A stretch of DNA of 64,000 nucleotides. Source: Oculatella sp. LEGE 06141. Lineage in GTDB: Bacteria; Cyanobacteriota; Cyanobacteriia; Elainellales; Elainellaceae. This document shows positions 28,200-37,388 of this stretch, piece by piece (the stretch's first letter is position 1; each line of letters opens with the position of its first letter). The position numbers were made by a program, and so were the translations under genes. The notes under the pieces were generated by a model. It saw nothing but the letters and a program-made list of their open reading frames with translations. It ran no database searches and was not told where the DNA came from. The stretch covers positions 1-64,000 of the forward strand of contig NZ_JADEWO010000016.1 in assembly GCF_015207605.1 (NCBI RefSeq), written 5' to 3'.

Positions 28200-29243
28200 A
28201 TGAAGCCACCAAAAATCACCCTGCTTACCTGTACCCATAACGGGGAGAGAACCATTGAACAAGCTTTGGAAGCGATCGCCAATCAAACTGATGTTTCCAG
28301 GGATCTCTTCGAGGTTCTTGTAATTGACAATGCTTCTAGCGATCGCACATCAGAAATTGCAAAAACAGCTATTCAACGCCTCAACTTAAATGGACGAGTT
28401 TTGCTTGAATCCTGCATTGGAAAAATCAATGCATTTCTGAAAGGAGTGCAAGAAGCACAAGGTGAACTAATTAGCATCATTGATGATGACAATCTGATTG
28501 AGCCAGGCTTCATCCGTTATACCCTCGAAATCTTTGAACATTACCCCAACGTGGGTATGTCAGGATCCAAAAACCAGATCATTGTTAACCAACCTCTCCC
28601 GTCCTGGTTTGTATGGGTTAGCGGACGTTATGGCTGCGCTCAACCTTTTTTGGAGAACAGCGAACAAGATCCGGACGGTAGAGTAATTGCTAAAAATGGC
28701 ATTATTGCTGGTGCTGGTTCAACCTTTCGAGTTAGGCCTCTCTTAAACTGTTTAGAAAAAGGATACAGCTTTTTTAATGACACTCAGCGCGGCAAGAAGA
28801 TGAAGGTAACTGGTGAAGATACTGAACTTTGCTGGCTGATACGTAGTCTTGGTTACCGATTTGCCCACGATCCACGTATTCAGATTCGTCATGTAATTAA
28901 AGCAGATCGTTTGGAGCTGCAACATTTTGAAGTTCTGTCTAAAACAATCGGGGCGGGAAGCATTGGCGTTGATCCCTTTATGTTTACTCATAAACATAAA
29001 GGTAGACAGTTACCTATTCAATGGACGTGGCAGTGGCAATTGCTATCAAAGTTGAAACGTTATTTTAGCTTAATAATTCTTCAAAGTTTTAGTAATATAG
29101 ACGAGGAGCAAAAATTTAAGAATTGGAGGGATAAATTAGAGTGCATGGGCGCTATCCAGCGAATATTGTATGAACGGAATAAATACACTAAGCATATTCG
29201 GCAGGTAGCATCTGGGGAGTGGACTGAGTTCCGGGTTCAGTAG
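28200..29243 (+). CDS. Glycosyltransferase family 2
   Basis: A GT-A enzyme opening with ITLLTCTHNGERTIEQALEAI. The nucleotide-binding VIDNASSD (41-48) and the DXD equivalent IIDDDN (Asp95-97) are present. A conserved TGEDTELCWLIRSLGYR segment corresponds to the catalytic ED/Q(Q/R)xRW-like region of the GT2 fold. The C-terminal 80 residues are basic and helical. The stop is 23 bp before the next GT2 gene's ATG. Sugar and acceptor are unknown. Confidence 0.9.
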   Translation: MKPPKITLLTCTHNGERTIEQALEAIANQTDVSRDLFEVLVIDNASSDRTSEIAKTAIQRLNLNGRVLLESCIGKINAFLKGVQEAQGELISIIDDDNLIEPGFIRYTLEIFEHYPNVGMSGSKNQIIVNQPLPSWFVWVSGRYGCAQPFLENSEQDPDGRVIAKNGIIAGAGSTFRVRPLLNCLEKGYSFFNDTQRGKKMKVTGEDTELCWLIRSLGYRFAHDPRIQIRHVIKADRLELQHFEVLSKTIGAGSIGVDPFMFTHKHKGRQLPIQWTWQWQLLSKLKRYFSLIILQSFSNIDEEQKFKNWRDKLECMGAIQRILYERNKYTKHIRQVASGEWTEFRVQ

Positions 29244-29266
29244 ATGAGACTTTGAGAACTAATCCA

Positions 29267-30226
29267 ATGAATCAATCCCCTATTGTCAGTATTCTTATTC
29301 CCTGCTACAACGCCGATCGCTGGATTGCTCAAGCGATTCAAAGTGCTCTCGATCAAACTTACCCAAATAGGGAAGTGGTTGTAGTTGATGATGGGTCAAG
29401 CGATCGAAGTCTAGAAATTATCAAAAGCTTTGGCGATCGCATCCGTTGGGAAACAGGAGCCAATGGAGGTGGTAATGTAGCAAGAAATCGGTTATTAGAA
29501 CTGAGTACGGGAGAATGGTTGCAATATTTAGATGCGGATGACTACTTGCTGCCTGACAAAATTGAGAAGCAAATCCAGTTTCTGACCCAGAATTCCAATG
29601 CTGATGTTATCTACAGTCCTCACATCACTGAAGAATTAGGGGAGGATGGTGTATTCCATAATGCTCCTGCGATCGCAAATCTCCCTTTACCTCATGACCT
29701 GTGGCTGCTTGCCATCCAGTGGAAATTACCTCAGACTGGAGGGCTACTGATTTGCAAACAAGCCTTGATTGACATTAATGGTTGGCGTGAAGACCTGAAA
29801 CATTGCCAGGACTACGATTTATATGTTCGATTCCTGATGGCAAACAAACGATTTGCCTATTGTGAACAGGCAGGTGCAGTTTATCGCTGGTGGTGTAGTG
29901 GTACCGTTACTCGCAGAAAAATAGCCGAGATTTATCGCGATCGGCTAGGAGTACAGAATGCGATCGAATCTCATTTATCTGCAATTGGACAACTCACCAA
30001 AACGAGAAGCGATGCCATTAATCAGGCACGATTTGAATATGCTCGCAGAATTTACTCATGGGATAAGCAGTGGGCAGTTCAAGTCGCCTCAACAATAAGA
30101 AGCAGTAACCCTCAGTTTGAACCGTGTAGTCGAGTTGCTCCCAGTTTCTATCGCCGCATTTATAAAGCGATCGGCTTTACTGGAGCTGAGTACGTTGCAG
30201 AAGTGAAACGCAAGGTTTGGAAGTAA
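29267..30226 (+). CDS. Glycosyltransferase family 2 (paralogue of the gene at 20126)
   Basis: The 319-residue protein has VVDDGSSD (Asp41, Asp42) and LDADD (89-92). Its first 100 residues are very like the GT2 at 20126-21097. KHCQDYDLYVRFL matches the region where GT2 enzymes keep their catalytic acidic residue. I chose ATG 29267 because IVSILIPCYN, the family start, follows within ten residues; a TTG at 29252 would add five. The gene is the second of a run of four GT2 genes (28.2-32.2 kb) that probably extend the repeat unit in series. Confidence 0.9.
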   Translation: MNQSPIVSILIPCYNADRWIAQAIQSALDQTYPNREVVVVDDGSSDRSLEIIKSFGDRIRWETGANGGGNVARNRLLELSTGEWLQYLDADDYLLPDKIEKQIQFLTQNSNADVIYSPHITEELGEDGVFHNAPAIANLPLPHDLWLLAIQWKLPQTGGLLICKQALIDINGWREDLKHCQDYDLYVRFLMANKRFAYCEQAGAVYRWWCSGTVTRRKIAEIYRDRLGVQNAIESHLSAIGQLTKTRSDAINQARFEYARRIYSWDKQWAVQVASTIRSSNPQFEPCSRVAPSFYRRIYKAIGFTGAEYVAEVKRKVWK

Positions 30227-30248
30227 CGGGTCTTGGGAGAATACATCT

Positions 30249-31226
30249 ATGGAATTATGCGAAGTAAGAATTCCAACCTATAAACGTCCACAACTGCTCG
30301 AACGGGCACTTAACAGCTTGGTAAATCAGGACTATCGCAATTGGGTTGCTTTAGTGATGGACGACTCACCCTATCAAGAGGGTAGGTCTGTTGCTGAAAA
30401 GTTTAGAGACGAACGGATTCAGTATACTCCTAACTTAAAAAACCTTGGCTGTGCAGGAAACATTAACCGAGCTTTTACCTCGAAAAGTTTAGCGGGCGGT
30501 ATGTACGCTTGTATTCTTGAGGATGACAACTGGTTAATGCCAACATTCCTTTCGGAAAATATTGCATCACTCAAAACCCATGACGTTGATCTACTCCTTC
30601 GAAATCAAGAGATTTGGCTCCAGGACAAAGATATTTCAAAAGCAACAGGCAGAACCACCCGAGGAGATTGGTTTACAAATCGCGTTTATACGCCGCTAGA
30701 ATTACACGCGCATCTGTTTTATTTTGAGGGTATCTCTAATGGTGGTTTATTCTGGCAAACCTCTCTCCAATCGAACCTTCAAGTCAGCAATTGTGTTATT
30801 GATTCAGGCTTACAGGAATACTGCCGCACTCTACAAATTCACGAAAACCTGTATTTTGAACCTAAGCCGTTGTGTTATTGGTCGGAAATGCCGTCTGCTT
30901 TGTCATTAAGAAATGCCGTTGACAATCGGAGTTTTGGTCGTGGCGTTCAAACCATCAAACGCAATCTTCTAAAAAAATATGGAGAAACTATTGCTCGAGA
31001 AGTCATCCGCATTGCTGAACGCCTAGATAAGCAAACAGATTTGGAAGTTTCTTTATTGGATAGCTTATTTACAAAATATGAGTTTCGGCAGCTGAGCCTA
31101 ACACAACGCGTTTACCAATATTTGAAATCTTACGCCAAATTCAAACTTGTCCAAAATCCACTTCATCTCTATTTTTCTGCCCATTCCGACGAACCAGCCT
31201 TACCTGCTAATCCCCAAATGATTTAA
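30249..31226 (+). CDS. Glycosyltransferase family 2
   Basis: The 325-residue protein begins CEVRIPTYKRPQLLERALNSL. The usual VVDDGS is here ALVMDDSP (Asp38, Asp39), and the DXD position reads ILEDDNW (91-93), so the metal-binding acidic cluster is kept in a variant form. The C-terminal half is helical and ends without a membrane segment. It lies 22 bp after the preceding GT2 and 7 bp before the next gene. The sequence differs from the other GT2 proteins in the run, so a different linkage is likely. Confidence 0.87.
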   Translation: MELCEVRIPTYKRPQLLERALNSLVNQDYRNWVALVMDDSPYQEGRSVAEKFRDERIQYTPNLKNLGCAGNINRAFTSKSLAGGMYACILEDDNWLMPTFLSENIASLKTHDVDLLLRNQEIWLQDKDISKATGRTTRGDWFTNRVYTPLELHAHLFYFEGISNGGLFWQTSLQSNLQVSNCVIDSGLQEYCRTLQIHENLYFEPKPLCYWSEMPSALSLRNAVDNRSFGRGVQTIKRNLLKKYGETIAREVIRIAERLDKQTDLEVSLLDSLFTKYEFRQLSLTQRVYQYLKSYAKFKLVQNPLHLYFSAHSDEPALPANPQMI

Positions 31227-31233
31227 ATCTGAG

Positions 31234-32187
31234 ATGACAGTTCAACTTCCCATTTCTGCATTGGTGCCTACTCGCCACCGTTCATTACCTCTTGCTCGAA
31301 CACTCAACAGCCTTGCCCAACAGTCATCGCAGCCTATCGAAATGATTATAGTAGATGGTTCAGACGATGATGAAACCCAACGCCTTTGCCAAAGCTCAAT
31401 TCCAGGACTACTCACTCAGATTAAATATTATCGAGCAACAGAAATTGGGGCTGCAACTCAGCGTAACCAGGCGATTGATCGAGCTACGCAAGAGTTTATC
31501 TGGCTGATGGATGACGACATTTTGTTGGAACCAGAATGCTTGGCACGTTTGTGGGATGCTTTGCAGAGCAGTCCATTCATCGGTGGAGTAAACGCAATGA
31601 TTACTAATCAACGTTATTTGCCACCCGGTCGTATCAGCCGCACCTTATTTCAGTTCCTACATGGGAAAGTTGAGAAGAGCTATGCTGGAAAGTGTATTGG
31701 TCCTGCGCTCAATCTATTGCCCGAAGATGATCATACATTACCTGAGATTGTCTCAGTAGATTGGCTCAATACAACTTGCGCGCTTTACCGCCGCGAGGCG
31801 TTACCCACCCCTCTATTTTCCGCAAACTTCGTTGGTTATTCGTTGATGGAAGATGTGACCCTGTCATTAATAGTAGGGAAACACTGGAAATTGGCTAATG
31901 CTCGTACAGCTCGTATTTTTCATGACAGTCAACCAGGTGACCATAAAAATAATCCAGCCATTTTAGCAAAAATGGAATTGGTGAATCGCCATTTCGTCAT
32001 GACTCGAATTCTTGAACGACAAAATCTTAGAGATTACTTGAATTTAACAATACTTCAATTGTTTGAGATCGCAGCACTATTACAGGATATAAAAGGGTGG
32101 CGATCGCTCCCAGCAGTTTTAAGTGGAAAAATAAATGGCTTAGCTCAGATCTTACGAACCGAGCAGCTAGAATCCACTCCAAAATAG
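31234..32187 (+). CDS. Glycosyltransferase family 2
   Basis: The protein (317 aa) opens PISALVPTRHRSLPLARTLNSL and has IIVDGSDDDETQ (from 38) and LMDDDILLEP (Asp93-95) as its nucleotide and metal sites. AATQRNQAIDRA is the usual GT2 helix before the DXD. A conserved GYSLMEDVTLSLIVGKHW corresponds to the catalytic ED region. A gap of only 7 bp from the upstream stop suggests translational coupling. Confidence 0.88.
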   Translation: MTVQLPISALVPTRHRSLPLARTLNSLAQQSSQPIEMIIVDGSDDDETQRLCQSSIPGLLTQIKYYRATEIGAATQRNQAIDRATQEFIWLMDDDILLEPECLARLWDALQSSPFIGGVNAMITNQRYLPPGRISRTLFQFLHGKVEKSYAGKCIGPALNLLPEDDHTLPEIVSVDWLNTTCALYRREALPTPLFSANFVGYSLMEDVTLSLIVGKHWKLANARTARIFHDSQPGDHKNNPAILAKMELVNRHFVMTRILERQNLRDYLNLTILQLFEIAALLQDIKGWRSLPAVLSGKINGLAQILRTEQLESTPK

Positions 32188-32218
32188 ATACAACGACTCA
32201 TCACTTAAAGAATTAATT

Positions 32219-32812
32219 ATGCATCGTTTGATTCAAGGAATTAGTAGTCGATGGCGTAACTTTTACTACCGATTAATCGGCGTGAAGCTCAATGGTTACG
32301 TTTGGATGCAACAAATTGACATTCCTCAAAATTTCAAAAATGTTGAGATTGAAGGAGCCTGTGCCCTAGATCGAGGAGTGGTACTCTTGTGTAGCGGTGA
32401 AGCCACCTCAACTCCCAAGATCCATATCGGTGCTCATACTTATATTAATCGCAATACTTTCATTGATGCATCTTTCTCTATTACCATTGGCCAACACTGT
32501 GGCATTGGGCCAGGGTGCTATATTACCGATCACGATCACGGTTATGTTGAACTTCTACCTCCACTATCTCAACCCCTGATTTCACAACCTACTCATATTG
32601 GTAATCAGGTTTGGATTGGAGCAAATGTCACCATCCTGAAAGGCGTGACGATTGGAAACGATGCAGTGATTGGAGCAGGCAGTGTGGTAACGAAAGATAT
32701 ACCCGAAAGGGCTATCGCCGTTGGAGTTCCCGCTAAAGTCATTCGTTACAAGCATCAGAGCACCGAAGCCATCAGCGCTGAACTTATTGCCTCAGCCCAT
32801 GAACAGCCATGA
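32219..32812 (+). CDS. Hexapeptide-repeat O-acetyltransferase
   Basis: A left-handed beta-helix acyltransferase of 197 aa. Repeats begin near residue 65 (IHIGAHTYINRNTFIDAS, ITIGQHCGIGPGCYI). The catalytic-type loop reads TDHDHGY, and later repeats (THIGNQVWIGANVTI, VTIGNDAVIGAGSVV) and the closing AVGVPAKVIRY are typical. It probably acetylates a sugar of the repeat unit. The stop overlaps the next gene's start in ATGA (32809-32812), so the two are translationally coupled. Confidence 0.9.
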   Translation: MHRLIQGISSRWRNFYYRLIGVKLNGYVWMQQIDIPQNFKNVEIEGACALDRGVVLLCSGEATSTPKIHIGAHTYINRNTFIDASFSITIGQHCGIGPGCYITDHDHGYVELLPPLSQPLISQPTHIGNQVWIGANVTILKGVTIGNDAVIGAGSVVTKDIPERAIAVGVPAKVIRYKHQSTEAISAELIASAHEQP

Positions 32813-33702
32813 ACAATTGCAATATCAGCGTTGTTATTCCCACTTATAACCGCCCCAAGCAACTCCTAGTAGCGATTGAGGAAATCTTTGCGTGTAATCC
32901 TCGACCTGACGAAATCATTGTTCACATTGATGGCAGTGATAATGTTACCGAAGCTGCATTACATCAAAGTGAGTTCAAAGATATTGTAATCATCAAAAAC
33001 CCTATTCAAGTGGGGCCTGGGGGTGGTCGAAATGTAGCGATCGCCCGTGCTAAGAATACAATCGTTGCTAGCTTTGATGATGACTCTTACCCGCTAGACC
33101 CAGATTATTTTAGTCGTTTACTTCAGCTGTTTGAACAGTTCCCCAAAGCTGCCGTCATTGGAGCAGCCATCTACCATATTGGAGAAGAAGTAAAGCCCGA
33201 TGAGCAAAACATACGATGGGAATCCGCCTTTGTTGGCTGTGGCTGTGCCTATCGAAAAGACATATTTTTACAAACAAATGGCTATGTCGAACTTCCTGTT
33301 GCCTATGGCATGGAAGAAGTTGATCTAGCTCTACGCCTACATCACCAAGGCTGGGGTATTCTAATTAGCCCCTGGCTCCGGGTATTTCATGATAGCAAGT
33401 TAGAACACCATAGCAGCCCTCAAGTTACCGCTGCTAGCATTGCAAATTTGGCGTTATTAGCATATTTACGTTATCCCCCTAGTCTTTGGTGGCTAGGCAT
33501 TGGGCAATGCTTAAATCGAATGGTTTGGTTGATGAGGCATCAACGGTTTGCGGGCATCATGGATGGGGTGTTCACGGTACCTAGGCTCATTCGCCAACAC
33601 CAACACCATCGCCAAGTCATTACATCGCAATCCCTATTGTCATATCTTCGTTTGCGCCGCAATGTTGTTTCTATTCCGCTGTCTCAGGTGTCTTGCCAAT
33701 GA
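32809..33702 (+). CDS. Glycosyltransferase family 2
   Basis: A 297-residue GT-A enzyme with ISVVIPTYNRPKQLLVAIEEI at the start, IIVHIDGSD (from 37) and SFDDDSYP (Asp90-92). GYGMEEVDLALRL-like sequence (YGMEEVDLALRLHHQGW) matches the catalytic acid region. It overlaps both neighbours by four bases (ATGA at 32809-32812 and at 33699-33702), so it forms a coupled trio with the upstream acetyltransferase and the downstream GT4. Confidence 0.9.
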   Translation: MNNCNISVVIPTYNRPKQLLVAIEEIFACNPRPDEIIVHIDGSDNVTEAALHQSEFKDIVIIKNPIQVGPGGGRNVAIARAKNTIVASFDDDSYPLDPDYFSRLLQLFEQFPKAAVIGAAIYHIGEEVKPDEQNIRWESAFVGCGCAYRKDIFLQTNGYVELPVAYGMEEVDLALRLHHQGWGILISPWLRVFHDSKLEHHSSPQVTAASIANLALLAYLRYPPSLWWLGIGQCLNRMVWLMRHQRFAGIMDGVFTVPRLIRQHQHHRQVITSQSLLSYLRLRRNVVSIPLSQVSCQ

Positions 33703-34940
33703 GCCATCCTGCTTGGATTTGCTGCCAACTAGGTGCACGGGAATATTACGCTATTCCGCGTGCTCTGCATCAAGCAAGGCAGCTTTCGCTACTGCTCACA
33801 GATGCTTGGGTTCCACCAAATTCCTTACTCACCAAGCTGCCAGGTGCATCATTCAAAGCATTGCAAGAGCGGTATCATCCTGACTTAGCGCAGGCCCCCG
33901 TTCCAGGATTCAACAACTCACTACTCCAATTTGAGTTGACCCAACGGATTCGCAGAACGGTAGGTTGGGAGCGGATGATTGCTCGAAACAACTGGTTTCA
34001 AACTCAAACCCTACGGCAGCTCAAGCAGATAGCACCCAAGTTTTCTAAATTTGGCGATCGCCCAATCCTCTTCACATATAGCTATGCCGCATTGGATCTA
34101 CTCCGCTTTGCTAAACAGCAGGGCTGGTACACCGTTTTAGGGCAAATTGATCCAGGCATTGCGGAAGAAAAAATTGTGCTTGAAGAATACACCGCGCATC
34201 CCGATCTAGCACCTGCTTGGAAACCGACTCCTGACGGATATTGGGCTAGATGGAGACAGGAGTGTGATTTGGCCGATTGCATTCTGGTCAACTCATCCTG
34301 GTCAAAACAGCTCTTAGAAGAAGCGGGTATCAATGCCAATAAAGTTGAAATCGTTCCTTTGGTTTATGATCCTCCTAGTGCAGCCAGTCAGTTCCACCGC
34401 AGCTACCCGAAACAATTTACGACGGATCGCCCGTTGAAAGCGCTGTTTCTAGGTCTAGTCACTCTTCGTAAAGGCGTTGCTGCACTCTTAGACACTATCA
34501 AACGTTTGGAAGGAAAACCGATTGAATTCTGGATGGTAGGTTCACAGCAAATCACAATTCCAGTTGAATTGCAAAACCATCCACAAGTTCATTGGGTAGA
34601 GCATGTACCACGCAGCCAAACCCATCAGTACTATCAGCAAGCAGACGTGTTTCTGTTTCCAACCTTATCTGATGGATTTGGTCTAACACAGTTGGAAGCA
34701 CAAGCCTGGAAGCTTCCCATCATTGCCTCTCAATCTTGTGGAGAGGTTGTAGTAAATGGCATTAATGGGCTAAGACTAAATGAAATTACGGGAGAAGCGA
34801 TCGCCACTTATCTCCTCGACCTCCTAAGGTACCCCGATCGGCTGCAACAGCTTTCAGATCAATCGATTCATCCGTCTCAATGTAGCTTAAATCATTTGTC
34901 CAATAAGCTTCAATCCCTAGCGATCAAGCTCAGTAACTGA
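33699..34940 (+). CDS. Glycosyltransferase family 4
   Basis: A GT-B retaining glycosyltransferase (413 aa from ATG 33699). The N-terminus (WICCQLGAREYYAIPRALHQ) is a form seen in cyanobacterial EPS clusters. Donor-domain motifs are LFLGLVTLRKGVAALLDTI and LFPTLSDGFGLTQLEAQAW, where FGLTxxE holds the catalytic-site Glu, followed by GEVVVNGINGLR. I chose the ATG that overlaps the preceding stop; a TTG six bases upstream is in frame. The donor is unknown. Confidence 0.9.
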   Translation: MSHPAWICCQLGAREYYAIPRALHQARQLSLLLTDAWVPPNSLLTKLPGASFKALQERYHPDLAQAPVPGFNNSLLQFELTQRIRRTVGWERMIARNNWFQTQTLRQLKQIAPKFSKFGDRPILFTYSYAALDLLRFAKQQGWYTVLGQIDPGIAEEKIVLEEYTAHPDLAPAWKPTPDGYWARWRQECDLADCILVNSSWSKQLLEEAGINANKVEIVPLVYDPPSAASQFHRSYPKQFTTDRPLKALFLGLVTLRKGVAALLDTIKRLEGKPIEFWMVGSQQITIPVELQNHPQVHWVEHVPRSQTHQYYQQADVFLFPTLSDGFGLTQLEAQAWKLPIIASQSCGEVVVNGINGLRLNEITGEAIATYLLDLLRYPDRLQQLSDQSIHPSQCSLNHLSNKLQSLAIKLSN

Positions 34941-34968
34941 TCCTCTTAAGAACAAGAAAGTGGTAAGC

Positions 34969-36096
34969 ATGACCTCCAGGAAAATTCAAGCGGTTTTCTA
35001 CTCCATCGTCCCCTCTCCTTACCAGCGGGATTTGTTCTATGAGTTATCACGATCGCCAGATGTAGATATCACCGTTCATTATTTAGAGCCTGCCAGTCCA
35101 GACTCTCCTTGGCCAGAGAAACCCTTACAGCCCTATGAACATATCCTGCCTGGAACTTATCTTTCCTGGGGATTGTCACGCTTTCATCTAAACTGGCATT
35201 TGCCGAACTTGAATCAAGCGGATGTCATTGTTCTCAATGGGTATCAGAATTTGACTAGCCAACTGATCCTGCACGGCTGGGCCAATCGGATTCCCTGTAT
35301 CTTCTGGGGAGAGAAGATGGTTGCGGGTGCCGACGGGCTAAAAGGAAGGCTCCAGCAAGTTCTGGCTCAAGGATTGGAGCAATGCCACGCGATCGCCGCC
35401 ATTGGTACCCGTGCCGAACAGGATTATCGGCAACGGTTTCCTGGCAAACCCGTTTACAACATTCCTTATTACTGCGATCTCTCAAAATTTGCAGTTGACA
35501 TCCCACAACGGCCTCGTGACCCAATCACAATTCTGTTTTGTGGTCAAATGATTGAACGTAAGGGTGTTGATCTGCTGCTCACTGCGTTCGATCGACTCAT
35601 TCAATTGGGTCTAAATGCCCACTTGCTGTTGGTAGGGCGAGAAGCCGAATTACCCCACATGCTGGAACCACTACCTGATGAGACGCGATCGCACATTAAA
35701 TATGTGGGCTTCCAAGATCCAGATAGCTTGCACCCATTCTTCCGGCAAGCCGATCTCTTCGTCCTTCCCAGTCGCTATGACGGTTGGGGTGTAGTTGTCA
35801 ATCAAGCGCTGGGGGCCGGATTACCGATTATTTGTTCCGATGCCGTTGGAGCAGCATATGACATCATTCAACCGGGAGTTAATGGACATATTTTTCCGGC
35901 AGGGGATGTGGATGCCTTAACAGAAGCACTCGTTCATTTTGTTCAAGATCCTCAAAGGATTCGATCCGCCAGTCAATCGTCTCAAGAAAAAGCTGCTCTA
36001 TGGTCTCCTGTTGCAGGAGCTGACCGTTGGATTCAAGTTTTTCAGCATCTAACGAATCAACAAGACTTGGCGGAAACCATCTCCTGCAACGTTTGA
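34969..36096 (+). CDS. Glycosyltransferase family 4
   Basis: A GT-B retaining glycosyltransferase of about 375 aa. The N-terminal domain reads VFYSIVPSPYQRDLFYELS, a form common in WcaC/WbuB-like and EPS GT4 proteins. The donor domain has LFCGQMIERKGVDLLLTAF, LLVGREAE and LPSRYDGWGVVVNQALGAG. In this last motif the usual E-x7-E is altered to W-G-V-V-V-N-Q, as in some subfamilies. The start is ATG 34969 or GTG 34960; neither has a clearly better ribosome site. It lies 28 bp after the previous GT4 gene. Confidence 0.87.
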   Translation: MTSRKIQAVFYSIVPSPYQRDLFYELSRSPDVDITVHYLEPASPDSPWPEKPLQPYEHILPGTYLSWGLSRFHLNWHLPNLNQADVIVLNGYQNLTSQLILHGWANRIPCIFWGEKMVAGADGLKGRLQQVLAQGLEQCHAIAAIGTRAEQDYRQRFPGKPVYNIPYYCDLSKFAVDIPQRPRDPITILFCGQMIERKGVDLLLTAFDRLIQLGLNAHLLLVGREAELPHMLEPLPDETRSHIKYVGFQDPDSLHPFFRQADLFVLPSRYDGWGVVVNQALGAGLPIICSDAVGAAYDIIQPGVNGHIFPAGDVDALTEALVHFVQDPQRIRSASQSSQEKAALWSPVAGADRWIQVFQHLTNQQDLAETISCNV

Positions 36097-36129
36097 TTTA
36101 TATTCATCCATCTGCTTACGAAACTCATC

Positions 36130-37377
36130 ATGGTCGATCGCCGTTTGCGGGTTCTGTTTTTAGCCTCCTATTTTCCCAAACCTGATAACCCATTGATGGG
36201 AACATGGGCATTGGCGCAAGCACAGGCATTGGCCAAACAAGACATTGATCTTAAGGTTGTTTCGTTTACCTCATGGGTTCCCAAACTTCTGGCACAAACA
36301 TCCGGTGCAAAGGCATATGCCAACTGTCCTGAACGCTACTGCTGGGATGGCAGTGTTGAAGTTGAATATCCCCGTTGGCTATATTATCCAGTCCCTCCAC
36401 TCAAAACGTGGGCCTATTCTAATCCAGTCCCCTATCTAAACATGGCTTGGTGGTCGGCCCAAGAAAAGCTGCAACAGATTATTCAAGAATTTCAACCGGA
36501 TGTTTTGTTTTGTCATCACAGTTTACCGAACGGTTGGATCGTCGCTCACTTGCCACCTCAGAATCGCCCCCCAATTATTACCCTAGACCATGACTTTGAC
36601 GAGATTGCGGATTGCCACCATTACCCACGTCGTAAAGCGGCAATGCAGTTTGTTTCAGAGCAAGTTAGCACGATGCTGGCGGTTTCTAATCGCATGGCCA
36701 ATGACTTGCGATCGCTATTTCCATCAGCCAACGTAATTACCCAACACAATGGCGTTGAACCGATTCCTGCCAGTTTCTTTCAGCAGAAACGACCTGTCGA
36801 GCTGAACGGTAAGAAGGTCATTTTAACGTGTGCTCTATTTGCCGAGCGCAAGGGCATTCCGTTACTCGTTGAAGCATTTGGCTTAATTGCGTCCCAACAT
36901 CCTGATGCCATTCTCCGGATTATTGGTTCTGGGCCAGAAGAAGAAAGAATTAAGAATACTATTACAGATCTGAATCTGGCTCATCAAGTACACATGGTTG
37001 GAAAAAAGCCTCATCACGAGGTATTGCAGGAAATGATTTGGGCCGACTGCTTTGCCCTAGTTGGTTGGGATGAACCCTTTGCTACCGTTTATTTGGAGGC
37101 AATGGCATCTGGAAAAGCAATTATTTGCTGCAATGACGGTGGCATCACCGATGTCGTTCAGGATGGTGTGCATGGCTATACTGTACCGCCCAAAGATGTA
37201 AACGCGACAGCCGCTGCTCTCGATCGGATATTGAGCAACAATGCAAAATGTCACGAAATGGGACACAACGCTCAACGTTTGATTTCGGAGAAATTAACTT
37301 GGGATGCCAAGACACAAGAATTAATTCAGCTATGTAAACAAGCTGTAGATCAACCACAATCAATTGTCGCTGTTTAA
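36130..37377 (+). CDS. Glycosyltransferase family 4
   Basis: A 415-residue GT-B enzyme with a typical acceptor domain (VLFLASYFPKPDNPLMGTW). Its donor domain has TCALFAERKGIPLLVEAFG, IIGSGPEEERI and the catalytic loop EPFATVYLEAMASGKAI, with both conserved glutamates. The next motif, NDGGITDVVQDGVHGY, is also standard. It ends 11 bp before the Wzy-like gene, so it is very likely in the same transcript. Confidence 0.92.
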   Translation: MVDRRLRVLFLASYFPKPDNPLMGTWALAQAQALAKQDIDLKVVSFTSWVPKLLAQTSGAKAYANCPERYCWDGSVEVEYPRWLYYPVPPLKTWAYSNPVPYLNMAWWSAQEKLQQIIQEFQPDVLFCHHSLPNGWIVAHLPPQNRPPIITLDHDFDEIADCHHYPRRKAAMQFVSEQVSTMLAVSNRMANDLRSLFPSANVITQHNGVEPIPASFFQQKRPVELNGKKVILTCALFAERKGIPLLVEAFGLIASQHPDAILRIIGSGPEEERIKNTITDLNLAHQVHMVGKKPHHEVLQEMIWADCFALVGWDEPFATVYLEAMASGKAIICCNDGGITDVVQDGVHGYTVPPKDVNATAAALDRILSNNAKCHEMGHNAQRLISEKLTWDAKTQELIQLCKQAVDQPQSIVAV

Positions 37378-37388
37378 AGGGTGCCAAT

